Shown here piece by piece: positions 21,889 through 33,110 of a stretch of DNA of 64,000 nt. The stretch is taken from positions 74,341,196-74,405,195 of the forward strand of contig CM060884.1 in the NCBI GenBank assembly GCA_030762935.1, in the 5' to 3' direction. Both the position numbers and the translations under genes were made by a program. Numbering within the stretch: position 1 is the first letter of the stretch; every line of letters begins with the position of its first letter. The notes under the pieces are model-generated. The model was not told the origin of the DNA, did not search any database, and saw nothing but the letters and a program-made list of their open reading frames with translations. The DNA comes from Hymenopus coronatus. Lineage: Eukaryota > Arthropoda > Insecta > Mantodea > Hymenopodidae.

Positions 21889-22142
21889 TTTTTTTTTCAT
21901 GTTCTTGAAATGTTCTGTACCTTCGACAAATTTTGTCTTTTTATTTGCATTGAAAAAGCAATAGGTATAGCAGTTTTAAAATTTAACGTACTCTAATTAT
22001 CCAAGAAGCTATTGGACCATTCTTTACCGCTAAAATTTAGTTAAAGGAAATGGCGCAATGTCAGAATATAGAAGACACGCTTGTGAACATGAAGAAAGTA
22101 TGGCAGGCAACGTTCCACACTCTTTTAGTAAATATAAGCTAC
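21889..22142. other. Unique spacer
   Basis: AT-rich sequence with no recognised feature. Confidence 0.4.
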
Positions 22143-22238
22143 GTTTTACTCTCTAGTAAGCATATGCTGTGCACACCCAAACATTCGATACCGACATTGC
22201 AACGGAAGTACAGGTTTTGAGAACACCTGAATGCAAAA
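22143..22238 (-). mobile_element. R850 3'-end fragment
   Basis: TTTACTCTCTAGTAAGCATATGCTGTGCAC followed by ACATTCGATACCGACATTGC matches the reversed last 95 bp. It abuts the 5' end of a plus copy. Confidence 0.65.
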
Positions 22239-22241
22239 CAA

Positions 22242-22486
22242 AATCCAGAGTGTTCCATTCCCTGACTTACTCTATTGTTCCACAAACAAACTTTCCTTAC
22301 AAATGATAATTCTTTTATCTATCAAGTAATTAAGATAAACATTCCCAGATTTGGTTTTATTATTTGCTATCCTGAAACTAGAATGGAAACAAGATACTAC
22401 CGCAGGCTAAATCGACAGTCGAATCTTTTAAAACTGGTTGCTAAATACAAAATTGAACTTCAGTTATCTTTGCTTGCTAGGAAAAA
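22242..22486 (+). mobile_element. Older R850 copy, 5' portion (interrupted)
   Basis: From ATCCAGAGTGTTCCATTC to TTGCTTGCTAGGAAAA. It continues at 23354 after a nested younger copy: the word that follows elsewhere in the family (GAAGATGTCTTCCC, as at 1195) resumes as GAAAGATGTCTTCCC at 23365. Confidence 0.8.
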
Positions 22487-23353
22487 ATCTGATGTTTTCC
22501 ATTCACATGACTTTCTCTACATCTCTGCAAAAAATTATTTTTAAAAAGCTTATACTTCTATTTACTTCATGCTAATCATAAAAGATTAGCAGAAATAGTC
22601 TTATTACTTGCTTCCTTGTAAGTAGCAGCGAAATAAGAGGGTACCATAGATTAAAGTGACAGTCAAAAGCTGGTTGTTATGTCACTGAATCTCCTTTGTT
22701 TGTATGCACAGCAGTTGACAAATTCCTGTATGAGGAAAGCATAGGTTTTTCAAAGCAGAAACCAAAAACAAGGAAAGTCTCAAAAACGATGAACTCCACG
22801 AAAAAAATGTATATAACATAAATCATGTGTTTTAACGTGCTCTACATTTTTCGTGTAGTAAGTTTTTGTCCACTACTTACGGTTTAGCAATTAATCAAAA
22901 TTCCGTAAAATTCATCCAGATTAAAGTACTCATCAGAGGCTATTCCCAGAAAATTCAAGATATACATTTTATTTGTCAGGTAAATATCTTTAATATACGA
23001 AATTTTAATCAAAATCGTTAGAGCCATTTTTGATAAAATCAACATTTTCGAAAAATGTTCCATGTATAGGGTAGTTGATGTTGGGGGGATTTTTCTCAAA
23101 ATCTGTGTGTCGCAACCCTGGAAGATACTAAACTTAAATACCAAGTTTGGTATTTAACCAACTTTTCGTTTTTGAGTTATCGTGTTCAAAGACACACGGA
23201 CACACACACAGACCTTTTTCCGAAAATGTTTTTTTTAGATAAAGCGGAACCTAAAACATATATTTCCGCTGAAATTTGGGTATCAAATTTTTGGGTGTAG
23301 TGCAATACCTTCTCTATACACTGTGTACATAGTGCGTATAGAGAAAGTAAAAA
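22487..23353 (+). mobile_element. R850 copy, complete, nested in an older R850
   Basis: A near-consensus copy of about 867 bp, from ATCTGATGTTTTCCATTCAC to GTATAGAGAAAGTAAAA, close to the family majority throughout. It interrupts the older copy in an A run (GGAAAA / AAAGAGAC) with no clear target duplication. Confidence 0.9.
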
Positions 23354-23770
23354 AGAGACAAAGAGAAAGATGTCTTCCCGTATGAGCAAAATTAAATTTG
23401 CTTAAAACGTAAGCCAATGAATCGGACTATCTCGAAAACGGTTAACTCTTCAAAAATCATGTATATGCTATAAATTGTGTGTTTTTATGAGCTCTAAGTT
23501 TTTTGTGAAGAAAGTGTTTGTCTATCGCTTACTGTTTATCCGTTATGCAAAATTCTGCAAAACTCATCCAGAATAAACAGGTCTTCAGCGGCTATTCCCA
23601 GAAAATTCAAAATATAGATTTAACTTACTATGGAAATATCTTTAATATACGGTATTTTAATCAAAATCGCTAGAACAATTTTTTTTGAAGAATAACATAT
23701 TCGAAATGTTTGTACCTGTAAAGGGTAGTTTCTGGTGGGGGTTTTACTTGAAGATCCTCCTGTGGTATGG
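23354..23770 (+). mobile_element. Older R850 copy, continuation, 3' truncated
   Basis: It resumes the copy begun at 22242, passes through TTCAGCGGCTATTCCCAG and GTAAAGGGTAG, and stops before the microsatellite at GATCCTCCTGTGG. Confidence 0.78.
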
Positions 23771-24356
23771 TTAGCAGGTTTAAAATGTGGTTGTGATGAC
23801 GTCATATTCTGTTGCATTGCGTGGTTGGGAGTTGACAAGTTCCCGAATGTCAAAAATTAACTGAAACCAATACCAAGAAATATCTCAAAACGGCCAACTC
23901 CAAGAAAAAAGTAAATATATCATAAATTATGTGTTTTAAAGAGATCCACATTTCTGAGTGGTACACTTTTGTCTATCTCTTATGGTTTACTAGTTATGCA
24001 AAATTCAGCAAAGTTAATTCAAAAGTTATTCCCAGAAAATTCAAGATATGCATTTCGTTTTTTATGTAAATATTTTTAATATGTGGTATTTAAATCACAA
24101 TTGCTACAGCCATTTTGGGAAAATAAAATTTTTCGAAAACTTTTCCATGTAAAGGATAGTTGGGGTATTTAACTGACTTTTAGTTTTTCAGCTATGTTGT
24201 CCACACACACAGACTCACAGACACACACTGAACTTTTTTCTATAAATACTTTTTTGAACTCATGGAACCTCAAAACTTTTATTTACGTTGAAATGTCTAT
24301 GTTGACTTTTGGATGCAATACAATACTTCCTCTATATACCATGTAGAGAAAGTAAA
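23771..24356 (+). mobile_element. R850 copy, 5' truncated
   Basis: It enters the family at TTAGCAGGTTTAAAATG, about 150 bp from the 5' end, and reaches the 3' end ATGTAGAGAAAGTAAAA. The hairpin's left arm is partly deleted. Confidence 0.78.
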
Positions 24357-24961
24357 ATTGACGTGGACATTACAAGTAGAGGAAACACCCGATCAGGGAA
24401 AGCCGTGAAAGTACCGGCCCAGCGATAACCAAACTCGGCACCTCCCGAATGCGGCGACACTGGCAAGTGTTATACAGGAATCTTCTCTCCGCCGCTCCAG
24501 TTAACCTAATCTTTAACAGCCACATTTACGAGCAAGAAACTTTTTCTTCTCTTTTATTGGAAGAAGGGTATTACATCCTTTATTCCGGTCGACCTGGTTC
24601 GTGTCAGAACCGGGAGCTGCGAACCATATTCTAATGACGACTAATTCCTTTCTGCCTTCTTTCATCATCTTGGGAAAGACGAGCCACTAACACTGTTAGC
24701 ATCTTAATTCCATCACTCGCTGCAGCAAAAGTTACTCTTTTTGTTTGCTTTCCTATTTTTCTCTTCAATGCTCTTTCATAGCAGACTAAGCTATCTGCTT
24801 CTGTATTATTATATATTTCTCTTTTAAACCGACGCGGCATGTGTTATGATTATGTAAATAAAATATAAGAAAGTGTTTCTTAGATATATATTTCGTTTAC
24901 TTCCCAAACTGATTGCCTTTCTCTTGTTAAACTATTCTTCCCTCTCCCTAATTAGCACTGA
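24357..24961. other. Unique stretch, no gene recognised
   Basis: The first 250 bp are more G+C rich than the surroundings. A minus frame (24840-24631, 69 codons) encodes a charged peptide rich in K and R with no domain I recognise; a plus frame at 24449-24634 is likewise unknown. One could be an isolated exon, but no splice or codon evidence supports it. Confidence 0.35.
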
Positions 24962-26985
24962 CACTCCCCTAGGACTTACAGGTGGCTGTCTAGGGCTCAG
25001 AAGCCTATCGTGGAGCCCACGGCACGAAACCACAGAATGGAATACCTAGCATGGAACCAGGCATGAGCGTGAGGAAGTGGATGATATGTAGAAGTGACCC
25101 TCCCCTAGGACTCACAATCGAACGCCTGGAGGTCAGAAGCCTGTCCGGGAGCCAACGGCACGAAACCACAAAATTCAGAACATTACCCGTAGCCAGACAT
25201 GAGTGTGAGGAAGTGGATGATATGTGGAACTGACACTCTCCTAGGACATACAAGCGAACGCCTAGAGGTCAGAAGCCTATCGGGGAGCCCACGGCACGAA
25301 ACCATAGAATGGAATACCTAGCCCTGAGCCAGCCATGAGCGTGAGGAAGTGGATGATATGTAGAACTGACAGACCCCTAGGACATACAAGCGAACGCCTA
25401 GAGGTCAGAAGCCTGTTTGGGAGCCAACGGCACAAAGCAACAGGATGGAGAACCTGATCCATAGCCAGGCATGAGTGTGAGGAAGTGGGTGTTATGAAGG
25501 ACTGTCACTCCCCTAGGACTTACAAGCGGATATCTAGGGGTCAGAAGTCTGTTCCCCTAGGACTTACAAGTGGACGTCTAGGAGTCAGAAGCCTGTCGGG
25601 GAGCCAACGGCACGAAAACACAGAATGGAAAACCTGGCCCGTAGTCAGGCATGGGCATGAGGAAGTGGATGATATGTAGAACTGACCCTCCCCCTAGGAC
25701 TCACAAGCAAACGCCTAGAGGTCAGAAGCCTGTCTGGGAGCCAACCACACGAATTCACAGAATTGAGAACATTACCCGTAGCCAGACATGAGTGTGAGGA
25801 AGTAGATGATATGTAGGACTTACAGTCCCCTAGGACTTACACTCCCCTAGGACTTACAAGCGAATGTCTAGAGATTAGGAACCTGTCGGGGAGCCAACGG
25901 CACGAAACATCAGAATGGAGAACCTGGCCCTTAGCCAGGCATGAGTGTGAGGAAGTTGATGATATGTAGGACTGACACTCCCCTAGGACTTACAAGCGGA
26001 TGTCTAGGGGTCAGAAGTTTGTTGGGGAGCCAACGGCACGAAACAACAGAGTGGAGAACCTGGTCCATAGTCAGGCATGAGTGTGAGGAATTTGATGATA
26101 TGTAGGACTGACACTCCCCTAGGACTTACAAGCGGATGTCTAGGGGTCAGAATCCCATCGGGAGCCAATGGCACGAAACAGCAGAATGGAGAATCCTGGC
26201 CCGTAGCCAGGCATGAATGTAGGGAAGAGGATCATATGTAGGACTGACACTCCCCTAGGACTTACAAGCGGATGTCTAGGGGTCAGAATCCTGTCTGGGA
26301 GCCAACGGCACGAAACCAGAATGGAGAACATTACCCGCAGCCAGGCATAAGTGTGGGGAAGAGGATCATATGTAGAACTGGCACTCCCCTAGGACTTACA
26401 AGTGGATGTCTAGGGGTCAGAATCCTGTCTGGGAGCCAACGGCACGAAACCACAGAATGGAGAACATTACCCGCAGCCAGGCATAAGTGTGGGGAAGAGG
26501 ATCATATGTAGGACTGACACTCCCCTAGGACTTACAAGCAGATGTCTAGGGGTCAGAATCCTGTCTGGGAGCCAACGGCACGAAACCAGAATGGAGAACA
26601 TTACCCGCAGCCAGGCATAAGTGTGGGGAAGAGGATCATATGTAGAACTGGCACTCCCCTAGGACTTACAAGTGGATGTCTAGGGGTCAGAATCCTGTCT
26701 GGGAGCCAACGGCACGAAACCACAGAATGGAGAACATTACCCGCAGCCAGGCATAAGTGTGGGGAAGAGGATCATATGTAGGACTGACACTCCCCTAGGA
26801 CTTACAAGCAGATGTCTAGGGGTCAGAATCCTGTCTGGGAGCCAACGGCACGAAACCACAGAATGGAGAACATTACCCGCAGCCAGGCATAAGTGTGGAG
26901 AAGTGGATGATATGTAGATCTGACACTCCCCTAGGACTTACAAGCGGATGTCTAGGGTCAGAAGTCTGTCGGGGAGCCAACGGCA
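24962..26985. repeat. Satellite array, unit about 135 bp, some 16 units
   Basis: Each unit opens with CTCCCCTAGGACTTACAAGC and contains GGGAGCCAACGGCACGAAAC, CAGAATGGAGAAC, CCAGGCAT and GATCATATGTAG or a variant. Unit starts fall near 24963, 25100, 25232, 25372, 25508, 25555, 25690, 25846, 25980, 26116, 26250, 26385, 26521, 26655, 26791 and 26926, with spacing of 132-136 bp apart from a 47-bp partial at 25508. It is clearly more G+C rich than its surroundings. Open frames here repeat the array. Confidence 0.93.
26270..26810. repeat. Recent 270-bp dimer duplication inside the satellite
   Basis: Two consecutive two-unit blocks with a 270-bp offset are identical or nearly so by eye. Each pairs a unit carrying CGAAACCAGAATGG (134 bp) with one carrying CGAAACCACAGAATGG (136 bp). 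Two identical 79-codon frames (26272-26511 and 26542-26781) reflect this and nothing else. Confidence 0.88.
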
Positions 26986-27007
26986 TATATATGTTCGAAA
27001 TTTTAGG

Positions 27008-27292
27008 GTTAGCTATTTTCCTCCAAACCACTCCCAATAAACTGTGTATGCAAAATATTTCGAAAATTTTTGATTTTCACAAAAAATGCTGTAACAATTT
27101 GTATTAAAATCTCTTAAATTTAGGATATTTATGTAACAAATAAAATGTATATCTTCGATTTTCTGGGAATAACCTCTGAAGATACAATTAATTCGGAATT
27201 TTGCATATTTGGTAAATCATAAAAGATAGACAAAAACTTACAACGCACCTCGTTAAAACACACATTTTATGTCAGATACATTTTTCGTGATG
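27008..27292 (-). mobile_element. R850 interior fragment
   Basis: AAATATTTCGAAAATTTTTG, TGTATATCTTCGATTTTCTGGGAAT and AAACACACATTTTATGTC are minus-strand interior blocks. Both termini are missing. It follows the last satellite unit closely. Confidence 0.75.
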
Positions 27293-27774
27293 ATACTGTA
27301 TTTGTTTTCTAATACATAGCATCGCTGCGCAAGACTGTAGAAAGCAAATCAAAGAGGAAGTGATTTAGATACTGGTTGCTAATACATAATTTTAAATGAT
27401 GTCCTTTTTATCAGCCATTCACTGTATAGATTTAAACATGGCTTCCATAAAAGCTGCAAACACATAAATTGGCTACCATGACAACCGTATAGTATTAAAA
27501 CAAATGCTAAAACATGTAAATATATTCATGTTTTAATAAAGAGTGCAGTACAAATCTTGCCATGCGCATCATTTCGTTGTCCAGGTCGAATGTCCTCTGC
27601 AGGCAGCATATATAAAAGTCCTTATCATATATTTCATTGTTATTACAGTATCTGTTCAACTGTGTATTGTTGCTTTTATATCGTCTCGAATTAAACCTCT
27701 CTCAACAGAACGTTACTTCTATGTTTTTTTTTTTGTTTTTTTTGTTCTGAAACAAACTGTTCTTATGAAAGATT
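27293..27774. other. Unique stretch, no gene recognised
   Basis: AT-rich, about 480 bp. The plus frame at 27543-27791 (82 codons) is hydrophobic but runs into a T-rich tract and an R850 terminus, so it is unlikely to be a gene. Confidence 0.4.
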
Positions 27775-28613
27775 ATTATTACTTTCTCTGAGCGTACTAT
27801 GTACATAGTGTATAGAGACGGTATTGCATTCCACCCACATTTTCGAATGATAATACGTGTTTTGCGTCCCCTTGAATCCAAAAAGGCATTTTTACAAAAA
27901 CATCCATGTGTTTGTCCGTGTGTCTGTGTGTGCATAGTTCAAAAACGAAAAGACTGTTGAATACCAAACTTGGTATTTAAGTTTAGTATCTTCCAAGGAA
28001 TCGACACGAAGATTTTCAAGAAAACCACCCATCCCCAACTACCCTTTACATGGAAGTTTGTTCGGAAATTTTGATTTTCTGAAAAATGCGTGTAACGATT
28101 TTGATTCCAATAACGTATATTAACGATATTTACCTGACAAATAAAATATATATCTTTAATTTTCAGGGAATAGCCTCTGAAACCTATTCTGGATGAATTT
28201 TACGGAATGTTGCATAATTGCTAAACAGTAAGAGATGGACAAAGACTTACCATACCAAAAACTTAGAGCACACAATTTCTGTAAGAAACAGTTTTTTCGT
28301 GGAGTTCATCTTTTTTTAAGATATGCCTTGTTTTTTGTTTCAGCTTTGAAAAACTTATAGTTTTCTCATACAAGAGTTTGTCAACTCCTGTCCAAACAAA
28401 CAAAGGAACTTCAGTCACAGAGCAACCAGCTTTTGACTATCACTTTAACCTATGGTACTCCCATATTTCACTTCTACTTACAAGGAAGCAAGAAATAAGA
28501 CCATTTCTGCTAATTTCTTTCTCGATTAGCATGAAATATATAGAAGCATAAGCTTTTTAACAATAATTTGTTACAGAGATGTAGAGAAAGTCATGTGAAA
28601 GGAACACATCAGA
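27775..28613 (-). mobile_element. R850 copy, complete
   Basis: About 839 bp from TTACTTTCTCTGAGCGTACTATGTAC to GTCATGTGAAAGGAACACATC. The GT tract is at 27907-27931. Close to the family majority. Confidence 0.88.
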
Positions 28614-28719
28614 TTTTTTCCCTACAGCTATGTGTAATAGACACGTTGCTTGCAGAAACGATTCCCAATATCAATTGACCATAATAGTAGGCTTTACAAT
28701 GAATCCTGGGGCTTAAGTG
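28614..28719. other. Unique spacer
   Basis: A short stretch before the type B SINE head. No gene seen. Confidence 0.4.
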
Positions 28720-29062
28720 CTTACAACATTGTAAGTCGCCAATGGGGTTGTCGTCTGAAAATAATTTGATATCATCTTGTAGTGTACCGGGAAGCATGCG
28801 AGTCAGTTGAGAAATTCAATGCTACTGGCATGTTGCCTAGGTAGTTTAGTGGAAAAGCAACCGGCTAGAGACCGGGAGATCCATGGTTCAAATCCGGCTA
28901 TGGCATTGAATTTTTCCAGGCGACCGCATGTGAGATTTGTGGTGGACAAAACAGTGGAGGAGCGGGTTTTCTCCGGGTTTTCTGGTTGCCCCTCATTGCA
29001 TTCCACCAGTGCTCCATCTTCTAATAAAAAAAAAAAAACATCAGTCTGACTGTACCTATCCA
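28720..29062 (+). mobile_element. Type B SINE, one unit, with a truncated type A SINE inserted
   Basis: The head motif GTACCGGGAAGCATGCGAGT (28785) and an A-box-like TGGAAAAGCAACCGG, then the B-box GGTTCAAATCC (about 28884), match 175-400. The tail GAATTTTTC is split at about 28916 and resumes as CAGTCTGACTGTACCTATCC at 29042. The split holds a type A body. Confidence 0.8.
28917..29040 (+). mobile_element. Type A SINE, 5' truncated
   Basis: It begins after the tRNA region (GGCGACCGCATGTGAGATTT), carries GTGGTGGACAAAAC and TTTTCTCCGGGTTTTC, and ends in 13 A. 5' truncation with a poly-A end is typical of target-primed retroposition. No clear target duplication. Confidence 0.8.
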
Positions 29063-29660
29063 ATTAAGTTATGGAAGATGCAATTGTAGCGCCTTTGTTT
29101 TTGCGCAAGCATAGATGCAGGCTGTAATAATTTGTATGTTGTGTTAATACTCCATGATCAATGTCAGAGACGAAATCGACGAATAGCCTGTGAACTCGCT
29201 GTTCCTTTGTTATTTTCCGTGAAATCATAAGTAGTTATTATTTTTGTGTTGGCAATGTTGAAACAAATACATACACTAAGTTATATTTTGTAATTATTAA
29301 TTAAATGCAACCAGAATGAAATCCTGAATAAATTTCAGTATGAAACCCTTTGATACAACGCCATCTACCAAATAAGGCAATACGTTATTGAAGCTCAGCA
29401 CACTGCTACAAGCCAGCTCAGGTTGGTATTGCCGGAGGAAATGCATTTGTGGGAAGAAAAGCAATCTAACTCATTGATCCGTGCTTTCTGTCCTCTGATA
29501 TATGCACACAACGAAACCTTCTTATATATTGATCTACATCTCAGATATTGGGTCTTCGCGCGACCTCTCGCGGCTGTACATAGCTTGCTCTTCTCTCACA
29601 GCAGAATGTAGCTAGGTAGGTGATATTAGTTTGTTTTACGTAACATTATTATGTGTATAA
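29063..29660. other. Unique stretch, no gene recognised
   Basis: About 600 bp. A plus frame at 29423-29611 (62 codons) has no recognisable domain. Confidence 0.4.
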
Positions 29661-29938
29661 AATGTACTGTGTTCTATTCACATGATATCCTCTAGCTGTT
29701 CGGCAAACAAATCTTTTATTGAAAACATTAATCTGATAAACATTCCCAGAATTACTCTTATTACTAGCTTCCTTGTAAGTAAAAGGAAAATAAGAAAATA
29801 CTCCCTTAAAAAACCGGTCGCTATGTGAAGAAATGTAAATTCCAATCCTTTGCCAGAAGTAAAAAAACGAAATGATATATGTCTTACTGTTTGAGAAATT
29901 CAGAATATCTCGAAAACGATTAACTCAACCAAAAAAAA
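29661..29938 (+). mobile_element. R850 copy, 3' truncated by the next copy
   Basis: It starts at TGTACTGTGTTCTATTCACATG, covers the first 280 bp of the family, and stops at AACTCAACCAAAAAAAA where another copy's 5' end begins. Confidence 0.78.
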
Positions 29939-30738
29939 ATCTAATTTGTTCCTTTCACATGACCCTCTCTAAATCTCTGCAAAAAATATTATTAAAAATC
30001 TTATGCTTCTATTTACTTCATGCTGATCAAGAAAAACGTAACAGAAATATTCTTATTACTTGCTTCCTTGTAAGAAAAAGCAAAATAAGGGAGTACCATA
30101 GGTTAAAGTGATAGACAAAATCTTGTTCCTTTGTTTGTCTGGACAGGAGTGGACAAATTCCTGTACGAGAAAGCTGTAAGTTTTAAAGGTGAAACCAATA
30201 ACAAGCAATATCTAAAAAACGATGAACTCCACGAAAAAAATACATATAACATAAATTGTGTGTTTGAATGTGCTCTTCATTTTTATGTGGATAGTTTTTG
30301 TCCATCTCTTACCGTTTATCAGTTATGCAAAATTCCAAAAAATTCAAGATATATATTTTTTTGTCAGGTAAATATCTTTAATATACGATATTTTATTCAA
30401 AATCGTTTGAACCATTTTTCAGAAAATCAAAATGTTTGAAAAAATTTCTATGTAAATAGTAGTTGTTGATGGGGGATTTATATTAAAATCTTCGTGTCGC
30501 ATCCCTGGAAGATATTAAACTTAAATTCCAAGTTTAGTATTTTATCGACTGTTCAATTTTGAGTTATCGTGTTCACAGACACACTGACACACGGACACAC
30601 ACACACGTACTTTTTTTGAAAATACTTTCTTTTGGATACAGGGGACCATAAAACATATGTTTTTTGTGAAATCTTGATAGCAAATATTTGGATGAAATTC
30701 AATACACAATGTACATAGTACGTGTAGAAAAAGTAATA
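29939..30738 (+). mobile_element. R850 copy, near complete
   Basis: It runs ATCTAATTTGTTCCTTTCACATG to GTGTAGAAAAAGTAAT. The left arm of the terminal hairpin is partly deleted. The ACACACACAC tract is at about 30594. Confidence 0.86.
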
Positions 30739-31261
30739 ATTATTATACCTTCTATTAAATAATATTTATTCTTGCAACTCCTAAGCTGAGTAGAGGGTAT
30801 CGTTATGATGTTTTCTTGATTGGATTTGAATTTCTATTTGTGGGTGCGCCACAATGCGACATGGTGTATAGGGATCAGGTCGTCGACCACAGATGGCACT
30901 GCCGGACGAATTACGCCTAACGTAAATATTTCAGGTCGAAACAGATTACAGGTAATTAATTTCCTTCTTACTTAATTTCAACTAAAAAGGATAATTATTT
31001 ACCTTATTATCAGCTCAAAACTGATTAAAACGTTCTTACTTAAAAAGAAGATTGACAATTCAATATCTTTTGAATGTAAATTAAATGTGTAATTTTTCCC
31101 AGGAACCTACTTATTTCAAGTTATTGAGATTTCTTTTACGTGCAAAGAAATTTAATTTCGCTCCGAAGGAAGAGCTGCTATGGATTTTGCTTTACGAAAA
31201 ATCCGTTACCCTCCACCAGTTTTGAGCCTACAATCTTGGTTGGAATGGTAGAGTCAGACAA
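30739..31261. other. Unique stretch, no gene recognised
   Basis: AT-rich sequence. No open frame of interest and no recognised repeat. Confidence 0.4.
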
Positions 31262-31560
31262 AAATTCAATGTCATAGCCGAAATTTGAACCATTGATCTC
31301 CCGGTCTCTAGACGTGTGTAGTCAGGAGTTGGATAGGTAGAGTCATACTGAAAAATTCAATGCCATAGCCAGGATTTCAACCACGGATCTCACTGTCTAT
31401 AGCCGTGTGTAGGACAGCAGTTGGATAGGTATAGTCAGACTGAAAATTAAATGCCAAACGAATCTCTTGGTCTTTAGCCGGTTGCTCTTTCACTAAGCTA
31501 CCATGGCAACATGACGGCAGAGCATTGACTCGCATGTTTCCCGGTAAACCATAACGTGAT
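31262..31560 (-). repeat. Type B SINE array, inverted part
   Basis: On the minus strand, a head (CGGGAAACATGCGAGTCAATG) and tRNA 5' half CCATGGTAGCTTAGTGAAAG lead into repeats with B-box remnants near 31376 and 31288. One unit lacks its B-box. Confidence 0.78.
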
Positions 31561-31570
31561 CTCAAAATTG

Positions 31571-31967
31571 CCATGTTAGCTCAGTGGAAGAGCAACCGGC
31601 TGGAGGCTGGGAGATCCGTGGTTCAAATCCCGGCTATTGTATTGCATTTTTCAGTGTGACTCTGCCTATCTAACTCCTGTCCTACAGGCTAGAGACCGGC
31701 AGATTCATAGTTCAAATCCCGGCTATGTCATTAAATTTTTCAGTCTGACTCCATCTATCCAATTCCTGTCATACACACGGCTAGAGACCGGGTGATCCGT
31801 GGTTCAATTTCCGGCTGTGGCACTGAATTTTTCAGTCTGACTCTGCCTATCTAACTCCTGTCCTACACACGGCTAGAGACCGGGTGATCCGTGGTTCAAT
31901 TTCTGGCTATGGCACTGAATTTTTCAGTCTGACTCTGCCTATCTAACTCCTGTCCTACATACGGTTT
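31571..31967 (+). repeat. Type B SINE array, forward part, 4 B-boxes
   Basis: GCCATGTTAGCTCAGTGGAA (31570) gives a good D-arm (GCTC..GAGC) and A-box. B-box-like elements lie at 31620, 31709, 31801 and 31893 (spacing 89, 92, 92). Acceptor-stem pairing is absent, so it is not a tRNA gene. It is arranged head-to-head with the inverted part. Confidence 0.8.
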
Positions 31968-32640
31968 GTGTGAAAAAGAAAAGCAATTAAACCTACTACA
32001 ATCTTGAGATATTGATGCCAGCAGTATAACCACTACACCACTGAGGATGATGTTACATTATAGAGGTTCACGAGAGTGGAATAGATAAGATTTTTAAGTT
32101 AGTTACAAAACTTAGAGTAGGTAAGTTTGCTGATATTTTCAGAATTGTAAAGGAGTGTATTTTGGGGATGTATGAATATGAAGCAGACAGTGTAATATCG
32201 ATAAGCGAACAGAGCGATGTATACATAACATGAGAAAAACGGCACTTGGGTGCAAGACGAGCTTTCCTGAAGCAGGAAGCGAGGTTTCGTGGAGGAAATG
32301 AGCCTCGAAAATAACTATTAGGCTGTTGGGGAAGGGAGCGTCTTCGGAGAGATGCCAAATATATTCCTATCTATCAAGAAACGAAATATTTACGCTTCCT
32401 TTATTTTCTTATAAACGGGGAAATATTTTCCTGCAAGCTAAAGGCATTGGAAATGTCACATTTTAGATCCCAAAACATTCAAGAAAAACTGTTGTATTTT
32501 TCAAATAAAAAGTATATAAGTGAATATTATTTGACGTCCTCCACAGTCGAGAATATAACTTTTTTCAAACGTAATCGAGAGGTCAAGGGTTCAAATCTTG
32601 GGTACAAGAACTTCTAAAATTCAGTAATAATAGACATGGG
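31968..32640. other. Unique stretch, no gene recognised
   Basis: AT-rich. A minus frame (32358-32068, 96 codons), rich in S, L and P, has no recognisable domain. Confidence 0.4.
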
Positions 32641-32935
32641 TCATCTGTGGCGTGGTGGTAGCGGAGCTGCTTGACCTGGGTTCGATTCCCAGTATCGGCG
32701 TAGGGATTTTTCCCCCGCTGGGAGACCTTAACTGGGGTGCACTCAGCCTAGTGAAGTCCCAGGGGGGCTAAATGAGGAGCTACTTGATGGAGCAGTAGCG
32801 GCTCCAGATCGTGAAGACCGCATTAACCGGGATTGAGAAGCTGACCACGTCTCACCCTCCAATACTGCACACCATCCATGACGTCTGTCACGGACCGAGA
32901 TGTGGGACTCAGCGGCCGGGTGGTAGGCCAAGGAG
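32641..32935 (+). mobile_element. tRNA-derived SINE, type D
   Basis: The A-box-like TGGCGTGGTGGTAGC (about 32649) and B-box GGGTTCGATTCCC (about 32679) are unusually close. The body carries GGGATTTTTCCCCCGCTGGG, GTGCACTCAGCCTAGTG, AGCTACTTGATGGAGCAGTA and GCGGCCGGGTGGTAGGCCAA. The second half recurs at 55660-55812, so it is a family. G+C rich. Confidence 0.8.
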
Positions 32936-33110
32936 TTTTAATTATACAAATGAAAACCAAAGTGCAGTATGACCTCCGTGGTCGAACTGACTTCTCACCC
33001 GGAGGCCCCGGGTTCAATTCCCGGCTGGGGCGGGGACTTCTTATTTAACCAGAATTATTCCCCTGAGTTTGGAAGTATGTATGTGAGAGTGAATGTATGT
33101 TTGAGGAATA
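32936..33110 (+). mobile_element. Second tRNA-derived SINE, type E, adjacent
   Basis: GACCTCCGTGGTCGAACTGAC then GGAGGCCCCGGGTTCAATTC (B-box at about 33010) is a tRNA-like head with a decayed A-box. A body with CTTATTTAACCAGAATTATT follows. Only one copy in the window, so the 3' boundary is uncertain. Confidence 0.6.

Noticed and set aside
26272..26781. Two identical 79-codon frames
   Set aside because: They are translations of a duplicated satellite dimer. Other units in the array do not keep the frame.
28884..28960. Chimeric SINE joining a type B head to a type A body
   Set aside because: The type B tail resumes after the type A poly-A at 29042, so simple insertion of a 5'-truncated type A SINE explains it.
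31571..31640. Possible tRNA gene (GGA anticodon by position)
   Set aside because: D-arm and A/B boxes are present, but acceptor and T-stem pairing fail and the sequence continues into SINE repeats.
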